A DNA stretch of 64,000 nucleotides from Perognathus longimembris pacificus. Its lineage: Eukaryota > Chordata > Mammalia > Rodentia > Heteromyidae. The stretch is from positions 125,588,958 through 125,652,957 of the forward strand of contig NC_063161.1 of NCBI RefSeq assembly GCF_023159225.1. Direction: 5' to 3'. The position numbers and the translations under genes are program-made. Below are positions 35,159 to 47,099 of this stretch, in pieces. Positions within the stretch are counted from its first letter, which is position 1. Each line of letters opens with the position of its first letter. The notes under the pieces were generated by a model. It was given only the letters and a program-made list of their open reading frames with translations, was not told the origin of the DNA and did not search any database.

Positions 35159-35348
35159 GGGGCTGGCCTAGTGGTAAAGTGCTCGCCTCATATACATAAA
35201 GCCCTGGGTTCGATTCCTCAGCACCACATATATAGAAAAAGCTGGAAGTGGCGCTGTGGCTCAAGTGATAGAGTGCTAACCTTGAGCAAAAAGAAGCCAG
35301 AGACAGTGCTCAGGCCCTGAATTCAAGCCCAGGACTAGCAAAAAAAAA
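35159..35348 (+). mobile_element. Dimeric SINE (ID + ID-like), 5' deletion
   Basis: 'ggggctggcctagtgg' shows about 7 bases missing next to the A box. Otherwise complete, with B box 'gggttcgattcc' and right-unit end 'cccaggactagc'. Confidence 0.9.
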
Positions 35349-36435
35349 TTTGAAGAATTTATCAGGATCTTTTATTCTGTTCCTTTAGCCAAACATAGGG
35401 TATTTCTTTCATACTTCTTGCTTTTCAAATTACTGCTCAACCAATATGTAGTTTTCTTTTCTATGTTACAACTTCTCTCTACACTCCTCCATCTTGTTTA
35501 TTTTTCACAGTCCTCAGAGGTTCCTTTCTATATATTGTCAAGTTATTGAACTTGTAATCACAGGCAATAGAGACTATGGTTATGTTTTTCTTTAGCTTTG
35601 GAAGTGAATCTCTACGTCCTTAAAAAAATTATCTCAGGCAGGCCAGAAATAATACAATGTTATTTGAATCATAGAGAAAACAGAAGTTTTCTTGGTGTGG
35701 TAAGGTTCGATGAGAAAAATAATGACCACAGGGCTATGGAATGCTGGAGTTGCAGAGGAATATGAAGGAAAAGATTCAGGCAGAGCTTTGCCATGAACTG
35801 CTTTTCTTCTTTGTTGTCCATAGCTCCAAATAAATTCACGGATGGGAAACTATTTGAAAAAACCCTGAACCCTGAATTTCTGCAAGGAATATAAATCTGC
35901 TCTAAAATGCCAGTTGCTCAAATTTGAAACTGTTCATTCAATTGGAATATTGCTTCTGCAGGATGACTTTTTCATTCTTAGGGTGGGAATTGATTTTTCT
36001 TCTCTTATTTGTCATGTGAGAGTACTAAGTGTATTACAACCTCAAGATTTTCACACATTATTTAAAAACCTGTTCACAATGTGAGAAGGTCTTGAATAGG
36101 CTTGTCTATGCCAATGTGTAAAAATTTCCAGCTGCCTTTGAAATTGTGAAGACAAGCCATGCTCTTCATTAACAATATCTGTGGAAAGTGAAAGCTTTCT
36201 ATAGGCATTTACTGAAATTTGAAGTTTTCTTACTTAAAGTGACTTTGCTCTACCAACCTCTAAATTTATGTATGAAAATTAATAGTTGTTTTCTAGTCAT
36301 GATTATATAGTTGCTTCCCAAGATATAACTAGGCATTTAACATTTATTGTGCTGTAGCCGAAATTCTTGCTTCTTCTAAGTCAATACTTTTTTTGGATTT
36401 AAAAGGATTAAAGTCATATATAGTATGACTTAATC
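35349..36435. other. Unassigned DNA
   Basis: No repeat, exon or RNA gene recognised. Confidence 0.45.
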
Positions 36436-36720
36436 TTTTTTTTTTTATTGTAAAGGTGATGTTCAGAGTACTTACAGTTACAGTGTCACCTCTTCTTCCA
36501 GCTTACCCTCCTTACCTCCCTCCCTCACAAGTTGTATAGCTCATTTTCAGAATAGTATCTACTGAGTATCATTGCTGCATTTGTTAGCTCCTTGTCTCAT
36601 CATTTCTGTGCTACCCTTTACCTTTCCCCAAACGGAGAAACTTACAAACAAGACAAAGGAGAGAAAAAAGGAAAATAGAAAAAAAAACACCTCTTTTTTC
36701 CATCCATTGGAGTTCATTTT
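36436..36720 (-). mobile_element. Older L1 3' UTR, host of a nested L1
   Basis: Reverse 3' tail ('ttattgtaaaggtgatgttcagag') followed by the pyrimidine tract and 'agttgtatagctcattttcag'. It ends at 'ttggagttcatttt', which is duplicated beyond the next L1. Confidence 0.7.
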
Positions 36721-37735
36721 TTAAAAAAATTTTATTGTCAAACTGATGTACAGAGAGGTTACAGTTTCATATGTTAGGCATTGGATATATTTCTTGTACT
36801 GTTTGTTACCTCCTCCCTCATTCCCCCCTCCCCCTCCCCCTTTCCCTTTCCCCCCATGAGTTGTTCAGTTGATTTACACCAAACAGTTTTGCAACTATTG
36901 CTTTTGTAGTCCTTTGTCTTTTTACCCGGTGTCTCTCGATTTTGGTATTCCCTTTCAATTTCCTATTTCTAATACCACTATACATGGTTTCCAATGTACT
37001 CAGATAAGATACAGAGATAGTGCAGGTACAACCACAGGATACAGCGCAGGGGATACAAGAGGGTCATCCATAATAGAAGCTATGGTTTCACATCACATGT
37101 TGAAAGTAACTACAACAGTGATATAACAGTCGTTTCCATAACATGGAGTTCATTTCACTTAGCATCATCTTATGTGTTCATAAGGGTATAGCTATTGGGC
37201 TCTTGTGATCCTCTGCTGTGACTAACCTAAACCTGTGCTAATTATTCCCTATGAGGGAGACCATAGAGTTCGTATTTCTTTGGGTCTGGCTCATTTCACT
37301 TAGTATAATTTTTTTCCAAGTCCTTCCATTTCCTTACAAATGGGGCAATGTCATTCTTTCTGATAGAGGCATAAAATTCCATTGTGTATATGTACCGCAT
37401 TTTCCTGATCCATTTGTCTACTGAGGGGCATCTGGGTTGGTTCCATATTCTAGCTATGGCAAATTGTGCTGTGATGAACATTGTTGTGCTTTAGTGTGTT
37501 CTTGTTTGTGGTCTTTTGGGTAGATGCCCAAAGTTGGGGCTGCTGGGTCATAGCTCTATGTTTAGCCTTCTGAGGAATCTCCATACTGCTTGCCAGAGTG
37601 GCTGAACCAGTTTACATTCCCACCAACAATGAAGTAGGGTTCCTTTTTGGCCACATCCCCTCCAACATATGTTATTGTTAGTTTTCTTGATCTAGGACAT
37701 TCTTACCGGGGTGAGGTGGAATCTCAATGTTGTTT
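36721..37735 (-). mobile_element. L1 3' kilobase (ORF2 end plus 3' UTR)
   Basis: About 1 kb of a 5'-truncated L1. The minus frame 37296-37481 encodes an ORF2 C-terminal stretch (IWNQPRCPSVDKWIRKM then YIYTMEFYASI). The upstream part is frame-shifted. TSD 'ttggagttcatttt' at 36707-36720 and 'ttggaattcatttt' at 37736-37749, one mismatch. Confidence 0.9.
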
Positions 37736-37749
37736 TTGGAATTCATTTT

Positions 37750-38696
37750 GATAAATATCATTTGCAAGGACATATGTACATAGCTGTTGAAGCTTTGTTG
37801 AGGCTTTGTGATCCTTTCCTAAGAATGAATGCTTTTACAATAAATACATCTAAGTAGATTTTTTTTTTACTTAAACCATTGTTTGCACAATTCTGCAGCT
37901 ATCAAAATGAATTTCCAGACTAAATTTGGATTTGAAAATGAACTGAGTGGTTCTTCTAGACTAATTTTTCTATATTCAAATCTTATATTCTGTGCAGCAA
38001 TCTGTCCATCTCTCTCACTTTCTTTGAGTATTAATAAGGGAATACAGTATGGTGTGATGGCATTAGTATCATTTATGAAATGGGCTTGTGTAAACATGGT
38101 GCACACTGAAAGTCAGAGAATACATGATCAGCAGATGCCTGATCTCCTATCCTTTCTCTCTTGGTTTTTGAGTTTATTCTGATAAATATTATTTTATACA
38201 ATCAGAGGCACAGAGACATTGAGCTTTTGTGCTCCTCCCTTAAAGGTATCCTCCTTAGGTCTCACTGTGTGTGAATACTTTTAGAGTCTTGTATAATTTA
38301 TCATGTCCTAGTGTATTTTCGACCTAGCTTCTGTATATGAGAGAAAAGATGTACAGTTGGTCTTTCTGAGTGACCTTCTATCCTTTCAAAATGGCATATC
38401 TAGAGGCCATTGGGCACCTCCTCAGGAAAGGGTACAGGAATGAGATCCCAACTTGTTCCTGTATATTTTTATGGAGCAAGTGTGAAAGTGCCCTTGTGCA
38501 CAAACATTTTGAGATAAACTATCAAATAGTCTGGGTTCTAGGGCCAGATGCTTAGAGGAATTTTTGGAAGCTCTAAGGGGAAGTTGAGGCCAGGTGCAGG
38601 ACCTCCTGGAAAAGGGTAGTGCCCAGCTCTAGTTAGCTGATAGCCAGAAACCAGAGTTGGCAGGAGCTTAATCTTCATCATAACCTTCATTTTCCA
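37750..38696. other. Unassigned DNA
   Basis: No clear repeat or exon; the frame at 37883-38182 (+) lacks a domain. Confidence 0.4.
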
Positions 38697-38832
38697 TGTC
38701 TACTTCCTGGGAATGGAGTTGAGACAGGGCCTGGTCATTATGTAGACCAGGTTGGCCTTGAACTCACCCTCTTTCTTCCTCCACCTCTGGAGAACTAGAT
38801 TTATAGTAGGATGCCTCTAAACCTGGCACATG
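38697..38832 (-). repeat. B1 SINE
   Basis: Reverse B1: 'ttgagacagggcctggtcattatgtagaccaggttggccttgaactcac' is the most B1-like stretch of the window. The 5' end at 38832 is diverged. Confidence 0.8.
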
Positions 38833-38855
38833 TATATTTTTTAATAAACTTAACA

Positions 38856-38965
38856 AATTTATTTACTGTAAAGGTGATGAACAGGCAGATTACAGTTACA
38901 AAACTAGGGTAATAAGTACATTTCTTTTTAAACCCCTTCCCTCATTTCCTCCTGCTTAACTCTCC
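38856..38965 (-). mobile_element. L1 3' end, reverse
   Basis: 'tttattgtaaaggtgatg'-type tail ('atttactgtaaaggtgatgaacaggcagattac') followed by the C-rich tract. Very short insertion. Confidence 0.7.
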
Positions 38966-38984
38966 AATAAACTTCTAATGTTTG

Positions 38985-39200
38985 GATAATTGTACATCTA
39001 CAGAGAAATTGCAAAGATAGAGTAGAGAATTCCTGTGCATCTTTCATTTAGTTCCACTGATACTGACTGTGGTACATTTATTAAAACTACGATATTAACT
39101 GCGAATAACTACACTTCAGACTTTAGTCAGATATTCCAGATTTTATTATTTCTGTTTTAGGATTTAACCCAGGATATGATATGGCACCTAATCCTTATCT
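38985..39200 (-). mobile_element. Ancient L1M 3' UTR
   Basis: 'gagaaattgcaaagatagagtagagaattcctgtgcatctttcattta' and 'ttccagattttattatttctgttttaggatttaacccagg' match the characteristic 3' UTR of L1M-type elements that is shared across mammals. Confidence 0.75.
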
Positions 39201-39574
39201 ATTTTTGACACAGAAAGATGAATAAATATTATGGTTTATATCATAGAATAATTTCTGAACATAATTTTGTTAGATGTCATCATAAGCAAAATTACATATT
39301 GGAAATATCAGTCAGAAATACATTGCATTGATACCAAGCACCGGGTCTTGATCATAATTATTTGAGGATAGTGACTTATCTTTACATCATCCATTGTATG
39401 CAGCACAGTATATGTTTATTGGAGACATTTCATACATATTATGAAGTTTATCAACAAGTTGAGTGTTGCTCTTCTAGCATCCTCATAATTTAGCCTAATG
39501 TTTCAACCATCATGGTGTCCTGAGGAATCTTTAGTTTCACAACAACTATACATTCTTGAAGAAAATAGTTTATA

Positions 39575-39685
39575 TCCTCTTCCTCCTCCTCTGCTTCCTT
39601 CTCCTCCTCCTCCTCCCCCTCCTCCTCCCCCTCCCACTTCCCCTCCTCCTCCTCCTCCTCCTCCTCCTCCTTTTTCTTCTTCTTT
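39575..39685. repeat. (CTC)n / (CCT)n polypyrimidine microsatellite
   Basis: Pure C/T with triplet periodicity, ending TTC. It joins the 3' end of the minus-strand SINE at 39687. Frames through it give proline or glycine runs and are not genes. Confidence 0.95.
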
Positions 39686-39686
39686 G

Positions 39687-39914
39687 GTTGGTCCTGTAGC
39701 TTGAACTCTGGGCCTGGGCACTGTCCCTGAGCTCTTCAGTTCAAACCTAGTGCTCTACCACTTGAGCCACAGCACCACTTTTGTTTTTCTGGTAGTTAAC
39801 TGGAGATGAGAGTCTCATGGACTTTCTCCTGCTTGGGCTGGCTTTGAACCCAAATCCTCATTTCTCAGCCTCCTGTGTAGCTAGAATTACAGGCATGAGT
39901 CACCATTGCCTGGC
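39687..39914 (-). mobile_element. B1-dID-like composite SINE
   Basis: Right unit with 'tctaccacttgagccacagcacc', linker 'ttaactggagatgagagtctc' and B1-like unit 'tgtagctagaattacaggc'. Confidence 0.88.
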
Positions 39915-39949
39915 TTTTATAATGCTTCTTAAAAGTAAAATACATTGCT

Positions 39950-40593
39950 TCTATCAGAAAGAATGACATTGCCCCATTCGTAAGGAAATGGAAGGATTTG
40001 GAAAAAAATTATACTAAGTGAAATGAGCCAGACCCAAAGAAACATGGACTGTATGGTCTCCCTCATAGGGAACAATTAGCACAGGTTTAGGCAAGTCACA
40101 GCAGAGAATCACAAAAGCCCAATAGCTATACCCTTATGAACACATAAGATGATGCTAAGTGAAATGAACTCCACGTTATGAAAATTATTGTTATATCACT
40201 GTTGTAACTACTTTCAACGTGCTATTCGTAGCCGTAGCTTCTGTTGTTGATGATCTTCTTGTATCCTCTTCCTGTGGTTGTACCTGCACTATCTCTGTAT
40301 CTTATCTGAGTACATTGGAAACTGTGTATACTGGTATTAGAACTAGGAAACTGAAAGGGAATACCAAAATTGAGAGCCACAGGGTAAAAAAGACAAAGGA
40401 CTACAAAAGCAATACTTGCAAAACTGTTTGGTGTAAATGAACTGAACAACTCATTGGGGGAGGAAAGGGAAAGGAGGAGTGGGGGAGGGGGGAATGAGAG
40501 AGGAGGTAACAAAAAGTACAAGAAATATATCCAATGCCTAATGTATGAAACTGTAACCTCTCTGTATATCAGTCTGACAATAAAAATTTTTTA
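39950..40593 (+). mobile_element. 5'-truncated L1 insertion with TSD
   Basis: Starts 'ctatcagaaagaatgacattgcccc' and includes the full 3' UTR with G-rich tract at 40455-40500 and end 'ctgacaataaaaatttttt'. TSD 'aaaagtaaaatacattgc' at 39931-39948 versus 'aaaagtgaaatacattgc' at 40594-40611. Confidence 0.93.
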
Positions 40594-40611
40594 AAAAGTG
40601 AAATACATTGC

Positions 40612-41957
40612 AAAAAGCTTCTATAACTTGACATATATTTTGTAAATAATACAGGTTCTGCTGGATATTCCTGCTCATCATTACCTCTCCCTTTCCTTTG
40701 TTGAGATAAAAATGAACTCATTCAGTTCTGGATTGCCAAGTAACTGGATATTCAAGGTGTTTTCTTTCACCGTTCCATTTCATTTATGGATTTTTGGGTG
40801 GGTCAAGTTACAAATGTGAAACTTAGTTATAAATGATGATAGGAAAGCCAAATTAGGATGATCCAAAGTAGATCTGGATTTTCTCTGATAATTATATTTC
40901 AAATGATGTTGTTTCCTTTGCTAAAAGGCAGATAGAGACATATGCACACCCACACCCACATATATACAGTCTCTCAGGAGCAATTGGTCTGTCAAAATGT
41001 TTTTAGAGCTCTGTGATAATAGAAAAGAAGGCCATACACCCACTAGAATACACATTTCCCAAACAAAAGCCATTAGTTACATACCTGTTTAAATCAAGAC
41101 AAAATAAAATAAAATTCAAAATAAGCATGTTTTCAGTCATATTAGTTGTATTTCAAGTGCTCAATAGTCACATATATGGCTAGTTACTACTATATTGGAC
41201 AGAAAGAACATTTTCATTGTCAGGAAGAGTTCTGTTAGACAGGACTGTGTTTAATGCTACTGGTCTAATGTCTGGTAGTGTAAAGACTAAACTCAAGATT
41301 CTGAAGCCAAGCAGACTTGATTCATTTGGTAAAATTAAAGAGTTTTATTTAATTCTGCTTTGGCTCAATCTGAACAAGTAATTTTGACATGACAACCACC
41401 GAACCAGTATTTTTAAGTCAAGAAGTATCCATTTTTTTTTCATTTGCAAGCCTACCTAAAAACAGACAGTTCCACAGGACATCTAAATGTCCCACAAATC
41501 AATTTATAACTCCATGCTTTAGTCCCTTCATAAACTGCTTAGTTCTCCAGGATTTATTCCAGTTACATGCTGTGTTTCCGTACCACCTATGGTCTCAAAA
41601 TGGTTGTTGTGTTTCTATGGAGATTATTTTGTGGCTCAGCTATCTTTCTACTTTACCTTTGTGTATTTTGCTTGTTATTCCTACAAATTCAAAGGCAGTA
41701 TAGAGATAGTCCAGGTGTTTCCATGAAGGCCTTGTCTTACTATGTAATCTGTGCACGAATGTATCTACAACAGCTTTCTTGAGAAAGGCCTGCAATCAAG
41801 GTGGCTTTCAGCTGGCATTTGCAAACTTGGGTGTCAGCAGAGTCCCCATGAACACTTAGCTGATAAGAGAACTAAAAACTAAGGGAACTAAAAACTGATG
41901 TTCCTTCTGGGAGTCTGGATCTTTAGTAGGCACTAAGCTAAACATCTGGTATCTATA
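40612..41957. other. Unassigned DNA
   Basis: Contains a small tandem duplication of 'gaactaaaaact' near 41869-41898. The 104-residue frame at 41389-41703 has no recognised domain. Confidence 0.4.
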
Positions 41958-41973
41958 TGACTAATGGGCTTTG

Positions 41974-42186
41974 TTTGTTTTTTTTTTTTTTTTGGCCAGT
42001 CCTGGGCCTTGGACTCAGGGCCTGAGCACTGTCCCTGGCTTCTTCCCGCTCAAGGCTAGCACTCTGCCACTTGAGCCACAGCGCCGCTTCTGGCCGTTTT
42101 CTGTATATGTGGTGCTGGGGAATCGAACCTAGGGCCTCGTGTATCCGAGGCAGGCACTCTTGCCACTAGGCTATATCCCCAGCCCA
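41974..42186 (-). mobile_element. Young dimeric SINE, near-consensus
   Basis: Body identical to 27612-27811. TSD 'gactaatgggctttg' at 41959-41973 and 42187-42201, perfect. Poly-A seen as T run at 41976-41993. Confidence 0.96.
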
Positions 42187-42201
42187 GACTAATGGGCTTT
42201 G

Positions 42202-43451
42202 AGTCTCTACCGGATTTCCTAGGGCAGAACCATGGCATGCACACGGGGAGAAGAGTGTGTTCTGTAAAATTCCTCACCAAAGGGTAAGAGTGGAAGAAAA
42301 CTTGCATCTGGAGTCTTCCACCTCCCACCTGCCTTTCCCCTTTCTGATCTAGCTGTTTATCCTTACAGCTTTGCTGTGGGAAGGCACAGCTTCATCTGAG
42401 TCGCATGACTCCTCTTAGTGGATCTCCATCTTGGGGGTGTGGGTAGTCTTGGGAATTCCTGACACCTCCATCTTGAGTAGAAATCCATCTTGAACAAAAT
42501 GAAAAGGTTTTCATTATGGGCGACTAATAATTCCCAGTGTTCAAACTGAGACAGAATGAAATTTCTGCCAAACTTCAAATGTGTTCCTGGGGTTAGAGAA
42601 AACGAATTAACATTTCAAATACACACGGTGGTGTTGGGCACCTAGTAGGAGTTCAAATATTACTTGAATTTCTTTTTCTGCTACTCTTCCACCCCCAGCC
42701 CCATTAGAATGCAGTATCTTTCTAAGTGGGTGGACATTATGGTATGTCTACCTTGCCTGTTTTCCTGCTGCTATTTTCATTGCTAGAAATTACACAGTAT
42801 ATTTAAAAGATAGATCATTAACCAGGTTTGTTCTTTTGGCATCTGGTGCTTGAGGCAATTTCAGTTTTCACTCCAATTCTTTTTTCCCCCATCATATGTT
42901 CCTACCAATTGAATCTCATTTGTTCTTTCTAAAAAGAGAAATGTGAAACAAAGAAAAGGATCATTTTGCGGTTTCAAAGCCAGCAGGGTCAAGCAGGAGA
43001 GCATACAATTGAAGTCTAAAATGTGTGTTTTATTCTTCTGTACAAACGGAAAGGAAGAGAGGAGGTCATGCCCTCAACCACAAGCACTTCTATTGATGGA
43101 GGATGGAAGATATTGAAACAATTATGAAAGCTAAGATTTCAGGTTTGGGCTTTGTAAGACAACACATAGGTACTTGTCAAGAAAAGAAGACATTCAAGAA
43201 ATCTCCTTTTCCTAACACCAGGTACTGAGACTTAAGAATTAAAGGTTTCAGCTGATTGTTTAATCAAGAAATGTGTGGCATTGACATGCTCCATAAATCA
43301 GGTCTCTATGCAAGAATTAATCAAAATGTAAGGTGTGTTGGCCATTTGATATTTATCTCTTAGGAAAAGACATTGTGGCCTTTAAATCTACAGTTAACAT
43401 TGGCTTTATTTTACTCACATTCCTTTCAACTGTACACATGTATTTGTTTCC
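42202..43451. other. Unassigned DNA
   Basis: No repeat recognised apart from a weak L2-like phrase near 42630-42670 ('gggcacctagtagg'). Confidence 0.4.
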
Positions 43452-43562
43452 CAGCTTTGACTTTCTGAGAAAAGCCTTGCTACGTAGCCTAGGTTGCCCT
43501 CAAATTTACAATCCTCAGCTTCCCAGATGCTGGGATTATAGGTATGCCCCACCATAGCCACC
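43452..43562 (-). repeat. B1 SINE
   Basis: Reverse B1: 'cttgctacgtagcctaggttgccctcaaatttac', 'cagcttcccagatgctgggattataggtatgccccacc'. Confidence 0.8.
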
Positions 43563-43695
43563 AGATCTACTTTCCTTTGTGAACTTGAGCCTTATCTTCA
43601 GTAGTGTTCTATTGAATGCTGACATCTTTATGTAATGTCTTCTTGCAAACTTAAATTTGCTATATCCAAAAATGAATTCAATTGGAGAAGAGGGT

Positions 43696-44226
43696 TAAAA
43701 GCCTTTAGTATCTGCGAATGACCGGTTCCAGAATACCTGTGGGTACCATCATCCATGGATGTCCAATCTATAGTATAAAGTTCCATGGTATTTTTGAATA
43801 ACATTTTCATATTTTTCTATGTACTTTAAATCATTGTTAGATTACTTATAATACCTAATGCAATGTTGATGCTATGTAAATCATTGTTATACTGTAGTTT
43901 TAGTCAATAATGATGTGAAAATAAGTCCAAACAGTTCAGTACAGATGTAACCAACATTGGTCTCACTACTAGTACTTGAGTGAGATTGTTTTTCAGGTGA
44001 ACAATGCTAAAACACAGAGTGCCTGATGAGTCTGAGGCCCTGTGAAACGGTGGGAGGCTACAGCAGGATGCGCCTACACATAATTTTATTTGCTTGGTTT
44101 CAGCATACTGCTTAAGCATGAGTCAAATTCAAGTTTTGCATTTGGGACTGTTTTTTCAAAAAATATTTTTGTTCAACTGTTGGTTAAATCCACAGATGTT
44201 GGAATTAGATGTCTGGTAGGTCATGT
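43696..44226 (+). mobile_element. MER2-like Tigger DNA transposon
   Basis: Interior closely follows MER2: 'gtactttaaatcat', 'tagattacttataatacctaatgcaatgt', 'atgctatgtaaat', 'ttgttatactgta', 'ttcagtacagatg' and the right end 'tggttaaatccacagatg'. Longer than a standard MER2 (about 345 bp from memory), with extra sequence around 43960-44100. Non-coding fossil. Confidence 0.8.
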
Positions 44227-44935
44227 GTACCTGGTACACATTACTAACTATGCTAAGAATATCTACATACGTGATATTCAATCTAGTTCTGTGTGTGAGA
44301 CATCACCTTATGATTCTGTAGAGGCACAGGTCCTGACAGGTGGAGACAACTGCTTTGGTTAAGAGTCTTAATCCACTACCTCTGCAGTAGTTGTAGAAGT
44401 CAAAATGATATTGGCTGTCTTCTAACTTGGTGAAGCAGTCCCATGAAGAAGAGGAGAGACCTTTATTTCTCTGTATTCTGGGACAAAATTTCAATACCTT
44501 GTAGTTAGCAGGCATCACTCACTCCAGGTTTCCATTTCTAGTATTGTTTCTTTGATCATTGACACTACAATAAAAAGTGTCAGAAGTAGTCAAACTTACA
44601 CTGCACCCAATCCAATAAACATCTAGAGGCTACCTCCTAAGTCTGAGTACACTTTGATGCATTTTTACTTACCTAAGTCTCCTGCTGCTATTTTTCTAAT
44701 TGTCTTCTTCCATGTTGATTATATATTATCTATTCTGGTGCTAGACACTTTTGAAGCTGGTGGCTAACTTCAAATGTCTTACCCCTTAAATGTCCTACCT
44801 CAAAATCACTGGCTAAGAGTATAGTTGGATATTCTCCATTGCTCATATATGTACTCTTCAGTACATTTAGTATATTGATTTAAAAGTAGTCTAATACTTT
44901 AATATAATTAAAGTCTCCTTTGTGAGACTTTTATC
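44227..44935. other. Unassigned DNA
   Basis: No recognised repeat or exon. Confidence 0.4.
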
Positions 44936-45067
44936 TCCAACTAACTAACCTCCCAAAAAAGCTGAAAGTGGAGCTGTGGTTCAAGTCATATAGAGTGCTA
45001 GCCTTGATCACAAAAGCTCAGGGACACAAGACTCAGGACCCGAGTTAAAATCCCAGGACTGGCACAT
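44936..45067 (+). mobile_element. B1-dID-like SINE, right half only
   Basis: Begins in the linker ('ttttatctccaactaac') and continues with the tRNA-like unit 'gctgtggttcaagtcata' to 'tcccaggactggc'. Left B1 unit absent or unrecognisable. Confidence 0.75.
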
Positions 45068-45309
45068 CCATAAAACCAATAATAAGTAAATAAAAATAAG
45101 TCAATGTGAACTTTCCTCCCCCCAATCAAATATTAGTAATATAAAGCACATACACTTGGGAATATTCTGTATAATATTTCCTCAATAAAAACACAGAGAT
45201 AACTTAATTCCTGTCCTGTCTTTTTGGGAGGCCCTCAAAGAACTCCCAAAGGATTTTGAGATCTTGTGGAATGAAAGGTAGTGTGTGGTATGGGGGAAGA
45301 GAACCACTC

Positions 45310-45400
45310 TTAGTGAGATGGATTGGAATTTTTAATTCTTCACAGACACTAGCCATTGATCTCTGCAAATTATTTAATTTCTCTTAACATCCTTTCTTTT
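45310..45400 (+). repeat. Possible MIR fragment
   Basis: 'ttcttcacagacactagccattgatctctgcaaattatttaatttctctt' fits the MIR 'tgtgaccttgggcaagttacttaacctctct' region loosely. An L1 end is inserted in its 3' part. Confidence 0.4.
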
Positions 45401-45532
45401 AAAATTAGTTAATTTATTGTCAAAGTGAAGTACAGAGGGGTTACAGTTTCATATGTAAGGCATTGAGTACATTCATTATCCAACTTGCTACCTCCTCCCT
45501 CATTTTCCCCGCACCTGCCCCCACCTCCCCTG
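45401..45532 (-). mobile_element. Minimal L1 3'-end insertion (132 bp)
   Basis: 'tttattgtcaaagtgaagtacagaggggttacagtttcat' then the C-rich tract. Perfect TSD 'aacatcctttctttt' at 45386-45400 and 45533-45547 proves a discrete insertion. Confidence 0.9.
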
Positions 45533-45547
45533 AACATCCTTTCTTTT

Positions 45548-47027
45548 TCCAACTTCAGAAAACAGAAGAGAAATAGTCTATCTTTCAATCAGGAGTCGAA
45601 AGAAGTGAATTTTACATAAAATATGAAACATAGTAGTAATTGACTAGATATTAATTTTTTTTCTGACTTCTTTTAAGGAATGTCCCTTCTTCAGGAAGAA
45701 TATTAAGAATGAACTTCCATAAAAATGTAATGATAGTATTTGAGAATGAGATGCTGAATGTTGCATGAAACTGCCTTTCCTGATATATGAAGATTGCTTT
45801 ACAGAGGAGTAAAGAGCCAAGACAGAGAATATAGGTGGTCTGGCTAGATCAGGGATGGAAGGAAGAAAGCCTGTGGATAGGGAAGGGAGAGATAGATATG
45901 GCCAGCTGTAGTCTAGTCTAGTGAACATCTCCTTATGTCACCGGAGACAGAAGAGGGAGAAGAATCAGGGCTGGAAAGACAACATCACAGACTGAAGTTC
46001 ATGGTAAGGGATCAATATGGCATGGTCATTTCTAAGGCAAATTTCACTACTTTGGTTTGGATATTGAAAGTATAGATCAAATACATTACAAGAATTACAG
46101 AACTTCTAAAGTAGATGGACATTTATCTTTCTTTCATTCCACCTGCATTAGTTATAGAAAAGAGGTTTAGCTCAATACACCTTAGCAAGTTAGCAATAGT
46201 GTATTGTAGTGTGTCTGTATAGAGTACCTGCTCCTCTAGCTCCCCCCCCCCACCCGCATATTTCGAGGTCAGTCTGCATACCATCCTGTAGTCCTCCTCA
46301 GCAACTATTTATAGTGCTCGTGGCCCAGAAAATAAATTCTTAAATTAGTTCTTTATTATGTTCATGTCAATCTCATCTATGCTTTCAGACCTTTTCTAAA
46401 AGCTACCCTACCCACACTAAATCCAACTATTTTGAAAACTAGTTGCATGTCAATGCAACAATGCCTTATGCATAAGAAACAGATTCACACAGATAGAATG
46501 GAGCTTTGATGAAGAGCAGAATCACATTTCAAATCCCCTGTGAAAGTGAAGCCACCACAGTCAGATCAGGAATAAGGGAATTAAATACTTACCAGAGTTT
46601 AGGTAGAATTCAATTACCACAGTTACCACAGTGAGTTCATGAAGGCTTTTCAAAGATATCACAAAAATTAAGTGAAGTAGAAGTATTTTAAAACACCTAC
46701 AAAGATTTAAAATCATAGCTATCCTACTCTGACATCCCTGAAGGAAGTAGAGGTTGGTGGTAACGTCAGCTGTCCTTATCTGCTGGCTCTTCATCATGGA
46801 TTCAACCAACTGGAAACCAAAATTAGCTGAAAAAAATGGGTACTGAACAGATTTGAAGTTTTCTATTGTTATTATCTTCCAAAAATGATAGCATAATGCT
46901 ATTTACATAGTGTAGTAGGTATTATTAGTAACCTAGAGCTGATCTAATGTATATGAAAGAATGTTCATAGGTTATGCGAAAATGTATCATTTTATATAGA
47001 TGATTGATATTATGTTTGTGTATGTGT
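45548..47027. other. Unassigned DNA
   Basis: Contains a C run at 46244-46253 ('ccccccccccaccc'). No gene evidence. Confidence 0.4.
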
Positions 47028-47098
47028 GTGAGAAAGAGAAGGTGGGGGAGAGAGAGAGGAGGCAGGGAGAGAGAGGAAGAGAAAGGGAGAGGGAGAGA
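47028..47098. repeat. (GA)n / (GGA)n purine tract
   Basis: Nearly pure purine on the plus strand, ending next to the 3' end of the minus-strand SINE at about 47100. Confidence 0.9.
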
Positions 47099-47099
47099 T

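Noticed and set aside
37296..37481. Short frame resembling a reverse transcriptase C-terminus as a gene
   Set aside because: It is a remnant of L1 ORF2 in a 5'-truncated element, frame-shifted upstream.
39498..39721. Proline-rich and glycine-rich frames on both strands
   Set aside because: They are translations of the CTC/CCT microsatellite and a SINE.
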